Source: Competibacteraceae bacterium UBA3908 (GTDB taxonomy: Bacteria; Pseudomonadota; Gammaproteobacteria; Competibacterales; Competibacteraceae). Taken from it: a stretch of DNA of 11,678 bases. Each line of letters begins with the position of its first letter. The first letter of the stretch is position 1. A program made the position numbers and the translations under genes. Positions 1 to 6,291 of the stretch are shown here, one piece after another. The stretch spans positions 1-11,678 of the forward strand of contig DGFE01000057.1 in NCBI GenBank assembly GCA_002391525.1, given 5' to 3'. Below the pieces are notes generated by a model. The model had not been told where the DNA came from, made no database searches, and was given only the letters and a program-made list of their open reading frames with translations.

Positions 1-933
1 ATCCAGTCTCTGGCCGACAGTCCGGACCTGCGCGCCGCCATCGAAGCCGCCAAGCACGCGCAAGCCGAATGGCATCCCACCGTGCAGGCCACGCCCCGGC
101 AGGAACAGGCGCTGTGGAAAGAATTCCGCGCCGCTTGCGACGCGGTGTTCGCCCGCCGCCAGCTCGAACAGCAGGCAGCCGATACCGAACGGCAGGCCAA
201 TCTGGCGCGCAAGCGGGACCTTTGCGCCGAAATCGAAGCGTTGTGCGCCATCGATCAGGAACAACTGGCGCAGGCGCGGGCGCGGTTGCAGGCCGCTCAG
301 CACGAATGGGAGACGACAGGTCCCATCCCCAAGACCGAGCAGCGCGCGCTCGACCAGCGTTTCGAGACGGCCATCCGGCAATTTTCCCGGCACGAACGCT
401 TCCTGCGCCAGACCAGCAGTCGGGAAACCTTTCAGCGCCTGTACGAGCGGTCCCGGTGGTGCGCCCGGCTGGAGGCGCTGCTCGCCGCCGCTCCGGTCGA
501 GGCCGATACGCTCGATCAGGCCCGGGAAACGTGGCAAACCTTGCCGGCACTGCCGGCGGCGCTCCTGGAACCGATCCAGCAGCGTTTCGACACCGTCGTT
601 CAAGCCTTGACCGGCCTGCCCGAGCAGGCCCGGGATTTGCTGATCCGTCTGGAGCAGAACCTGCAGCGCAAGCGGATCTGGTGCGTCTGCATGGAAATCG
701 TCGCCGGTGTGGAATCGCCGCCGGAATTCGCCCAACTGCGCATGGAATATCAAGTCGCCCGCTTGTCGGCTTCCTTGGCCGGCGCCGCCGCCAGGGTCGA
801 TTCCCTCTACGATCCCCGCCTGCTGCAGGAGCAGTGGTGCCTGACCGGAGCGCTGCCCGCCGAGGCGGCGGCGGAACTGGACGCCCGCTTCCTGCACGCC
901 TTGCGGACCTGGCAGCAGCGGGAGGACGCCTGA
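1..933 (+). CDS. DUF349 repeat protein, C-terminal part (5' end outside window)
   Basis: The reading frame is open from the first base, so the gene starts upstream of the window; 310 residues are visible before the TGA stop. It is a soluble, strongly helical protein rich in Ala, Gln, Glu and Arg, with no membrane segments. The first visible unit (about residues 20-52) is a good DUF349 match, with EW at 23-24 and LWKEFRAACDAVF at 38-50. Three weaker units follow, each with a Trp, then a G/L-x-[IL]-P stretch, then an RF pair: Trp103/Phe121, Trp178/Phe196 and Trp279/Phe297. Between them are short Cys-bearing helices such as KRDLCAEIEAL. The biochemical function of DUF349 proteins is not known to me and nothing here reveals it. 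An internal GTG at 82 could be mistaken for a start, but the DUF349 unit extends across it. The EamA-family gene follows after 25 bp on the same strand. Confidence 0.85.
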   Translation: MQSLADSPDLRAAIEAAKHAQAEWHPTVQATPRQEQALWKEFRAACDAVFARRQLEQQAADTERQANLARKRDLCAEIEALCAIDQEQLAQARARLQAAQHEWETTGPIPKTEQRALDQRFETAIRQFSRHERFLRQTSSRETFQRLYERSRWCARLEALLAAAPVEADTLDQARETWQTLPALPAALLEPIQQRFDTVVQALTGLPEQARDLLIRLEQNLQRKRIWCVCMEIVAGVESPPEFAQLRMEYQVARLSASLAGAAARVDSLYDPRLLQEQWCLTGALPAEAAAELDARFLHALRTWQQREDA

Positions 934-958
934 AACCGCCCGACACCGCCGTCCCGGC

Positions 959-1834
959 ATGAAGCCTGGCGACCTGCTGCTGGCGTTGCTGGCGAACGCC
1001 GCCTGGGCGTTCAACTTTATCGCCGGCAAGGCCGGCGTCACCCAGTTCCAGCCCTTTCTGTTCACCAGCCTGCGCTTTGCCGTCCTGCTGCTGGTGCTGC
1101 TGCCGTTTCTGCGCTGGCTGCCGGGTCGGATGGGCGGGGTTCTCGGCATCGCGCTGGTACAGGGCGTTCTGCACTTCAGCCTGATCTTCGCCAGCCTGGA
1201 AGCCAGCGGCGATATCGCCTCGGTCGCCATCGCCAGCCAGTTGTACGTGCCCTTCTCGGCCTTGCTGGCGGTCGTCATGCTGGGAGAAACGCTGGACGGG
1301 CGGCGGCTGCTCGGTATGACCTCGGCTTTCGGCGGGGTGTTGGTGATCGGCTTCGACCCGGTGGTGTTCCACCATCTCGATGCCCTGCTGCTGGTCACCG
1401 CCGGCGCGTTGGCGATGGCGGTCGCCACCATCCAGATGCGGCGGTTGCAGGGTGTCGGCGTATTCGCGCTCCAGGTCTGGATCGCGCTTTGCGCCACCCC
1501 GGCGCTGGCGTTGCTTTCGCTACTGTTCGAGGACGGACAATGGGCCACCCTGCGCACGGCGACTACCCTGGAGCTGGCGGCGCCGGTCTACTCGGCCCTG
1601 GGCGCATCCCTGGTCGGGCACGGTATCGTCTACCATCTGTTGGGTCGCTACCCGGTCAGCATCACCACGCCCCTGCTGCTGCTGAACCCGGTACTGGCGG
1701 TCGCGTTCGGGGTGCTGCTGTGGGGTGATGTCCTGACCTGGAAGCTGATCCTGGGCGGTGTCATGACCCTGGCTGGCATCGTCGTCATCACCGTGCCTGT
1801 GCCGGGCCGCCAAGCCACCACCACGTCCGGTTAG
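959..1834 (+). CDS. EamA-family (DMT superfamily) inner-membrane transporter
   Basis: The product is a 291-residue, very hydrophobic protein with about ten membrane helices by eye, the usual size of a drug/metabolite transporter. It contains two homologous EamA halves, roughly residues 6-131 and 140-278. Each half ends in the same signature: LGETLDGRRLLG at 108-119 followed by a Gly-rich helix, and LLWGDVLTWKLILGG at 253-267 followed by another. The N-terminal helix carries the family-like pattern AAWAFNFIAGKAG (14-26). Family members export amino acids, their derivatives or other small metabolites; the substrate cannot be read from the sequence. The ATG at 959 is taken as start because the first helix begins right after it, although no strong Shine-Dalgarno sequence precedes it. 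The short gap to the DUF349 gene suggests co-transcription. The gene ends 22 bp from the stop codon of the convergent phosphoribulokinase gene. Confidence 0.92.
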   Translation: MKPGDLLLALLANAAWAFNFIAGKAGVTQFQPFLFTSLRFAVLLLVLLPFLRWLPGRMGGVLGIALVQGVLHFSLIFASLEASGDIASVAIASQLYVPFSALLAVVMLGETLDGRRLLGMTSAFGGVLVIGFDPVVFHHLDALLLVTAGALAMAVATIQMRRLQGVGVFALQVWIALCATPALALLSLLFEDGQWATLRTATTLELAAPVYSALGASLVGHGIVYHLLGRYPVSITTPLLLLNPVLAVAFGVLLWGDVLTWKLILGGVMTLAGIVVITVPVPGRQATTTSG

Positions 1835-1856
1835 CCACGCAGCCCTGGCGGAAGCC

Positions 1857-2726
1857 TCATAATTCCCGCCGGACCAACCGTTCGATCAGCGGTTGCAGAA
1901 TGATCTCCATGGCGAAACCCATCTTGCCCCCCGGCACCACGATGGTGTTGCGGCGCGACATGAACGAGTCGTGGATCATATGCAGCAGATTGACGAAATC
2001 CGGTTGCGTCTTGCGGGCGTCCTTGAAGCGGATCACCACGAAGCTTTCATCCAGGGTGGGGATGTCGCGAGCGGTAAACGGATTGGAGGTATCCACCGTC
2101 GGCACCCGCTGAAAGTTGATGTCGGTGCGGGAGAACTGCGGCACGATGTAATGGGTGTAATCGTACATCCGCCGCAGGATGGTATCGGTTACCGCCTCGG
2201 GACTGTAGCCGCGCTCGGCGGTGTCGCGATGAACCTTCTGGATCCATTCCAGATTGACAATCGGCACCACGCCGATCAGCAAATCCACATAGCGGGCGAC
2301 ATTGACCTTATCGGTCACCACCCCGCCATGCAACCCCTCGTAAAACAACAGGTCGGTGCCCGTCGGTATCTGTGCCCACGGCGTGAAGGTGCCGGGCTCC
2401 TGCCCATAACGCCCGGCCTCCTCCCAATCGTGCAGGTAGTAACGCCGCAGCCCGGTGCCGTGCTCGCTGTATTCCATGAACAACGCTTCCAACCGGTCGA
2501 ACAGGTTGCCCTCGGGACCGAAATGACTCAGGTTGCGGCCCTCGGCATACGCTTGCTCGAGCTGCCGCTGCATTTCCAGCCGGTCGTAACGATGAAAGCT
2601 GTCTCCCTCGACGAGGGCGGCGTTGGTTCCGTCCCGCCGGAAGATATGTTCCATCGCGACTCGAACCGTCGAGGTGCCGGCCCCGGACGAACCGGTAATG
2701 GCGATAATGGGATGCTGTTTCGACAT
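1857..2726 (-). CDS. prk: Phosphoribulokinase, proteobacterial class I
   Basis: This enzyme transfers phosphate from ATP to ribulose 5-phosphate to give ribulose 1,5-bisphosphate, the RuBisCO substrate of the Calvin-Benson-Bassham cycle. The 289 residues match the usual length of the bacterial, NADH-activated octameric class. Visible elements are the P-loop GSSGAGTS (12-19), the motif GDSFHRYDR with Asp42, His45 and Arg49 at the positions shown to matter in Rhodobacter sphaeroides phosphoribulokinase, the Walker B-like FYEGLHGG with Glu130, the basic cluster Lys164/Arg167/Arg172, the block FQRVPTVDTSNPF (205-217), and VPGGKMGFAME near the end. The ATG at 2726 is chosen because a GGAG lies 5 bases upstream and family members start just before this P-loop. 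A longer frame to 2792 would run through the promoter. RuBisCO is not in the window, and E. coli-type PrkB homologues of unclear role exist, so a Calvin-cycle role is inferred. Confidence 0.95.
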   Translation of the reverse strand: MSKQHPIIAITGSSGAGTSTVRVAMEHIFRRDGTNAALVEGDSFHRYDRLEMQRQLEQAYAEGRNLSHFGPEGNLFDRLEALFMEYSEHGTGLRRYYLHDWEEAGRYGQEPGTFTPWAQIPTGTDLLFYEGLHGGVVTDKVNVARYVDLLIGVVPIVNLEWIQKVHRDTAERGYSPEAVTDTILRRMYDYTHYIVPQFSRTDINFQRVPTVDTSNPFTARDIPTLDESFVVIRFKDARKTQPDFVNLLHMIHDSFMSRRNTIVVPGGKMGFAMEIILQPLIERLVRREL

Positions 2727-2731
2727 GGCCG

Positions 2732-2735
2732 CTCC
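2732..2735 (-). promoter_or_regulatory. Shine-Dalgarno sequence that fixes the phosphoribulokinase start
   Basis: GGAG on the minus strand lies 5 bases before the ATG at 2724-2726. It favours this start over upstream in-frame ATG codons (up to 2792), which would add 22 residues unlike the family and place the -10 element inside the coding region. Confidence 0.75.
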
Positions 2736-2760
2736 GCGCGATGGATTTCGGGCGAGAGTC

Positions 2761-2766
2761 ATTATA
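2761..2766 (-). promoter_or_regulatory. Sigma70-type -10 element of the phosphoribulokinase promoter
   Basis: A perfect TATAAT reads on the minus strand about 35 bases upstream of the ATG, predicting transcription start near 2754 and a leader of about 28 bases. The hexamer 17 bases upstream is CTGCAC, a poor -35 match. This would fit a promoter that needs an activator such as the LysR-type CbbR, but that is inference. It is the most A/T-rich spot in an otherwise GC-rich intergenic region. Confidence 0.6.
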
Positions 2767-2775
2767 ACCCAGGCC

Positions 2776-2795
2776 ATATTGCAGTGCAGCAAAAT
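2776..2795. promoter_or_regulatory. Imperfect 20-bp dyad over the -35 region, candidate operator
   Basis: The half-sites ATxTTGC and GCAAxAT are separated by 6 bases and pair in six of seven positions. The core TTGC-N6-GCAA contains the T-N11-A spacing typical of LysR-type regulator sites. Its centre is about 32 bases upstream of the predicted transcription start of the phosphoribulokinase gene. Short dyads also arise by chance, and no regulator gene is in the window. Confidence 0.35.
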
Positions 2796-2885
2796 CGGTT
2801 TCCAACCCTGCTCCGGGCCAGAGCGAGACCCCGGGATGCGGCGCGGGCGCGCGAACGCCGGTCTAGATGGCGATTCGGCGCAACG

Positions 2886-2917
2886 AAAAAGGCGGTGGGA
2901 GTCCGACTCCCACCGCC
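2886..2917 (-). terminator. Intrinsic terminator of the nuo-DUF2818 operon
   Basis: A perfect 12-bp GC-rich stem (2891-2902 with 2906-2917) closes a 3-base loop and is followed on the minus strand by five T residues (2890-2886). It lies about 30 bases after the stop codon of the DUF2818 gene and before the phosphoribulokinase promoter, so it isolates the two units. On the plus strand the stem is followed by CTCGTTTT, so weak termination in the other direction is possible. Confidence 0.93.
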
Positions 2918-2945
2918 CTCGTTTTCCCGCGGCTGCGTGACGACC

Positions 2946-3272
2946 CTACCGACCGGCCTGCTCCAGCAGACGCCGCAATTGATAGCGATAGACAAATCCC
3001 GGAAACGCGCTGACCGCGAACAGGCACAACGTCACGGTATAGAACTCCCAGTCCTGAGCGTGAACGGCGCCGGACGCCTTGTACTCGAACCCAAACCCGA
3101 TGCCCAGGATCAGCCCATACAGCAGGCCCCATTCGATCAGCCGGAGCCAGAAGGGCTTGGGCCGCCCGTCCCGGCGAGCGATCACGAACAGCCACCGTTC
3201 GCTCAACCAGGGCAGGTTGGCGGCCACCACGGCCAGCCCCAGCCAAAGCCCGACGACGATTCCCTGAGACAC
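2946..3272 (-). CDS. DUF2818 family small membrane protein, last gene of the nuo operon
   Basis: This 108-residue protein has three likely membrane helices (about 4-20, 45-63 and 76-94). It shows the conserved features I associate with DUF2818: AANLPWLSER (17-26), the basic loop ending in FWLRLIEW (41-48), WEFYTV (75-80) and FPGFVYRY (90-97), with a basic tail. The start is GTG at 3272, only 3 bases after the nuoN TGA, with no clear Shine-Dalgarno sequence of its own, so translation is probably coupled to nuoN. Homologues sit behind nuoN in betaproteobacteria. Its role is not established; position suggests an accessory or assembly role for the membrane arm of complex I, which is inference. 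It is followed by the operon terminator. Confidence 0.88.
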   Translation of the reverse strand: MSQGIVVGLWLGLAVVAANLPWLSERWLFVIARRDGRPKPFWLRLIEWGLLYGLILGIGFGFEYKASGAVHAQDWEFYTVTLCLFAVSAFPGFVYRYQLRRLLEQAGR

Positions 3273-3275
3273 GGC

Positions 3276-4715
3276 TCAGTTCAGCAACGCCGTGGCGCAC
3301 CACGTCATCAGCGCGGTCGGATACAGGCCCAGCACGACCAGCAACAGACCATTGGCGCTGATGATAATCCCGGTGTCCCGGCTGAGTTCAATCGGTTCGC
3401 TCTGTTCCGCCTTGTCGAAATAGATGCACTTGACCACCCGCAGATAATAGAACGCCCCGATCACCGAGAACGCCACGCCATAGATCGCCAGCCAAACCAG
3501 CCCGATGTCGACGACCGCCTGCAAGACCACCCACTTGGCGTAGAAACCGACCAGCAGCGGGATGCCGGCCATGGACATCATGATCAGCATCATCAGGAAC
3601 GCCAGCCACGGATTGCGGTCGTTCAAGCCTTTGAAATCGTCGATGTTCTCGGCCTCGAAACCGGTCCTGCTCAGCATGAGCACGACACCGAAGGCGCCGA
3701 CCGCCATCAGTACGTATACGACGGTGTAGAACATCGCGGCCGAGTAGCCCTCCGGCGTGCCCGCCAGAATGCCGAGCAAGAGAAAGCCGACATGGGAAAT
3801 GGTCGAGTAGGCCAACATGCGCTTGATGTTGGACTGGACGATGGCCACCAGATTGCCAAGGGCGATGGACAGGACCGACAGGATGATCAACATCTGCTGC
3901 CAATCGTTCTGCAGCGCGCCGAGACCATCCACCAAAATCCGCATCACCAGGGCGAACGCCGCCAGCTTGGGTGCCGAGCCGATATACAAGGTCACCGAGG
4001 TGGGCGCGCCCTGATAGACATCCGGCAGCCACATGTGGAAAGGCACCGCGCCCAGCTTGAACGCGAGCCCGACCACCAGGAATACCAGTCCGAACACCAG
4101 CACCAGATTGCTGGTACCCTGCTTGGCGACGGCGTCGGCGACCACCTGGAGATCCACGCTGCCGGTCGCGCCGTAGACCATCGAAATCCCGTACAGCAAC
4201 ATGCCGGAGGCCAGCGAACCCAGCACGAAATACTTCATGGCCGCTTCGGACGCCACGGGCGAGTCGCGGTCGATGGCCACCAGGGCATACAGCGACAGCG
4301 ACAGCAGTTCCAGACCCAGATACACGCTGAGCAGGCTGTGGGCCGACACCATGATCATCATGCCCAGCACGCCGAACAGGCCCAGCACGTAGTATTCACC
4401 CTTGAACAGATCGCGCTGGCGCAGGTAATCGCGCGAGTACAGAAACACCGCCGCCGACGCCAGATAGATGCACAGCTTGAGCAGATCGCCCATGGCATCC
4501 TTGACGTAGTGGCCGAACATCGTGGTCGTCGGCGCCTGAGCGTAGGTCGCCAGGGTCAGCAGGGCCGCACCCAGCAGGGTCAGTTGCGCCAGTCCATAGG
4601 TGATGTGCCGCTGCTGCTGTTCCAGGAACACGTCGATGACCAGCACCAGACAGGCCAGGATCAGGACGAACAGTTCCGGCAGTACCGGCATGAAGTCAGG
4701 AGCGACGAAGTTCAT
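3276..4715 (-). CDS. nuoN: NADH:quinone oxidoreductase (complex I) subunit N
   Basis: NuoN is the antiporter-like proton-pumping subunit nearest the quinone-site end of the membrane arm, after NuoK. The 479 residues are close to the E. coli length and form about 14 membrane helices by eye. The charged residues of the proton path are visible: Glu136 in LGLELLSLSLYAL, Lys161 in AMKYFVLG, Lys220 in GLAFKLGAVPFHMWLPD, His227, Lys250 in SAPKLAAF and Lys394 in GFYAKW. The broken-helix region around SNIKRMLAYSTISHVGF (295-311) is intact. The ATG at 4715 has an AGGG a few bases upstream. The gene lies 43 bp after nuoM and 3 bp before the DUF2818 gene. Confidence 0.98.
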   Translation of the reverse strand: MNFVAPDFMPVLPELFVLILACLVLVIDVFLEQQQRHITYGLAQLTLLGAALLTLATYAQAPTTTMFGHYVKDAMGDLLKLCIYLASAAVFLYSRDYLRQRDLFKGEYYVLGLFGVLGMMIMVSAHSLLSVYLGLELLSLSLYALVAIDRDSPVASEAAMKYFVLGSLASGMLLYGISMVYGATGSVDLQVVADAVAKQGTSNLVLVFGLVFLVVGLAFKLGAVPFHMWLPDVYQGAPTSVTLYIGSAPKLAAFALVMRILVDGLGALQNDWQQMLIILSVLSIALGNLVAIVQSNIKRMLAYSTISHVGFLLLGILAGTPEGYSAAMFYTVVYVLMAVGAFGVVLMLSRTGFEAENIDDFKGLNDRNPWLAFLMMLIMMSMAGIPLLVGFYAKWVVLQAVVDIGLVWLAIYGVAFSVIGAFYYLRVVKCIYFDKAEQSEPIELSRDTGIIISANGLLLVVLGLYPTALMTWCATALLN

Positions 4716-4758
4716 GGGTTTTCCCTATGTTCCGATTTCTTCTTCCGCGACGGAGCCC

Positions 4759-6273
4759 TTACAGCTTGGTCACGGTGATATGCTGCAGCAGATTGTCCAC
4801 CGTGGTATGCATCACCGAAGTCAGTGGATCAGGCCAAAGACCCAGCAGCAATACCGCCGCCGCCAGCAGGCTCAGCATCACGATTTCGCGGGTATTGACA
4901 TCCTGCAACTCGGCGACGTGACTGTTGCCGATATCGCCGAAGACGACCCGCTTGACCAGCCACAGGGTATAAGCCGCTCCCAGCATCAGGGTCGTGGCCG
5001 CCAGGAAGGCCAGCCAGAAGCTGGCCTTGAAGCTGCTCAGAATGACCATGAACTCGCCAACGAACCCGGAGGTGCCCGGCAAGCCCGCATTCGCCATGGC
5101 GAACAGCACCATGAACGCGGCGAACACCGGCATGGTGTTGACCACGCCGCCGTAATCCTTGATCAGGCGGGAATGCACCCGGTCGTAGAGCACGCCCACG
5201 CAGAGGAACAGCGCACCCGAGATGAAGCCGTGCGACACCATCTGCACCATGCCGCCCTCAACCCCCATGGCGGCGCCGCTCAGGCTGCCGGTGTGGCGGT
5301 AGATGCCGAAGGCGATGAAAAAGCCCAGCGTGACGAAGCCCATGTGGGCAATCGAGGAATAGGCGATCAGCTTTTTCATGTCCTGCTGGATCAGGGCGAC
5401 CAGACTGATGTAGATCACCGCGACCAGCGACAGGGTGATGATCAGCCAGTCCAGCATGCTGGAAGCGTCCGGCGTGATCGGCAGCGCGAACCGCAGGAAA
5501 CCGTAGCCGCCGATCTTCAGGGTGATGGCCGCCAGAATCACCGAACCGCCGGTGGGCGCTTCGACGTGGGCGTCCGGCAACCAGGTATGTACCGGCCACA
5601 TCGGCACCTTGACGCCAAAACCGAGCAGGAAGGAGAAGAAGATCAACACCTGTTCGGTCAGGGTCAGCGGCAGTTTGTGGAAATCCAGGATCTCGAAGCT
5701 GTTCGCCTGGTTGTACATGTAGATCAGGGCGATCAGCATGAACACCGAGCCCAGGAAGGTGTACAGGAAGAACTTGACGGTGGCGTAAACCCGCCGCGGA
5801 CCGCCCCAGATGCCGATCACCAGGAACATCGGAATCAGCATCGCCTCGAAGAACACGTAGAACAGGATGGCGTCCAGCGCGGCGAACACGCCGATCATCA
5901 ACCCCGCCATGATCAGGAAGGCGGCCATGTATTGGGCGACCCGGTATTGCACCACCTCCCAGCCGGCGATCACGACCAGCAGGTTCATGAACGCGGTGAG
6001 CAGGATCAGCGGCATCGAAAACCCGTCCACGCCCAGATGGTAATTGGCGTTGAACGCCGGAATCCACGGCAGGAACTCCTGAAACTGCATCGCCGCCGTG
6101 GCGGGATCGAACCACGAATACAGCGGAATGCTGATCAGAAAGGTCAGGATCGCCACCGTCAGGGCCAGCACCTTGGCGCGCCCGGGGTTGTCGTCACCCA
6201 CGAACAGCACCGCGACGCCGCCGAGAATCGGAAACCAGATGACAAAACTCAGCAGAGGCAGTTCCGATAGCAT
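4759..6273 (-). CDS. nuoM: NADH:quinone oxidoreductase (complex I) subunit M
   Basis: NuoM is the middle antiporter-like pump of the complex I membrane arm. The 504 residues match the family length, with about 14 membrane helices. Key residues are in place: Glu143 in YVFFEAMLIPMF, Lys222 in GFGVKVPMWPVHTWLPD, Lys253 in ITLKIGGYG, His348 in VSHGFISGALF and Glu407 in GTSGFVGEF, which serves as the terminal charged residue where NuoL and NuoN have lysine. The stretch QQDMKKLIAYSSIAHMGF marks the discontinuous helix. The ATG at 6273 is preceded by a purine-rich GGAAGAAG. The gene follows nuoL after 18 bp. Confidence 0.98.
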   Translation of the reverse strand: MLSELPLLSFVIWFPILGGVAVLFVGDDNPGRAKVLALTVAILTFLISIPLYSWFDPATAAMQFQEFLPWIPAFNANYHLGVDGFSMPLILLTAFMNLLVVIAGWEVVQYRVAQYMAAFLIMAGLMIGVFAALDAILFYVFFEAMLIPMFLVIGIWGGPRRVYATVKFFLYTFLGSVFMLIALIYMYNQANSFEILDFHKLPLTLTEQVLIFFSFLLGFGVKVPMWPVHTWLPDAHVEAPTGGSVILAAITLKIGGYGFLRFALPITPDASSMLDWLIITLSLVAVIYISLVALIQQDMKKLIAYSSIAHMGFVTLGFFIAFGIYRHTGSLSGAAMGVEGGMVQMVSHGFISGALFLCVGVLYDRVHSRLIKDYGGVVNTMPVFAAFMVLFAMANAGLPGTSGFVGEFMVILSSFKASFWLAFLAATTLMLGAAYTLWLVKRVVFGDIGNSHVAELQDVNTREIVMLSLLAAAVLLLGLWPDPLTSVMHTTVDNLLQHITVTKL

Positions 6274-6291
6274 GGTTTTTCTTCTTCCAGG

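Noticed and set aside
69..962. A 297-codon + strand frame overlapping the DUF349 gene in another frame.
   Set aside because: Its product is Arg/Ala/Gly-rich without motifs, whereas the other frame gives a clear DUF349 protein open from base 1.
2727..2792. N-terminal extension of phosphoribulokinase from an upstream ATG.
   Set aside because: The extra 22 residues are unlike the family, the TATAAT promoter element lies inside them, and the ATG at 2726 has a good GGAG at 5 bases.
1893..4778. A 961-codon open frame on the + strand, antisense to phosphoribulokinase, DUF2818 and nuoN.
   Set aside because: It is in exact codon register with all three minus-strand genes, where antisense stops would need sense TTA, CTA or TCA codons that are rare in this GC-rich genome. 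Its His/Gln/Asp-rich product is the mirror of hydrophobic codons, it runs through a terminator and intergenic DNA, and it resembles no protein.
4600..6270. A 556-codon + strand open frame antisense to nuoM.
   Set aside because: Same antisense artefact; the product is a low-complexity His/Gln/Glu-rich mirror of a membrane protein, while nuoM is unambiguous.
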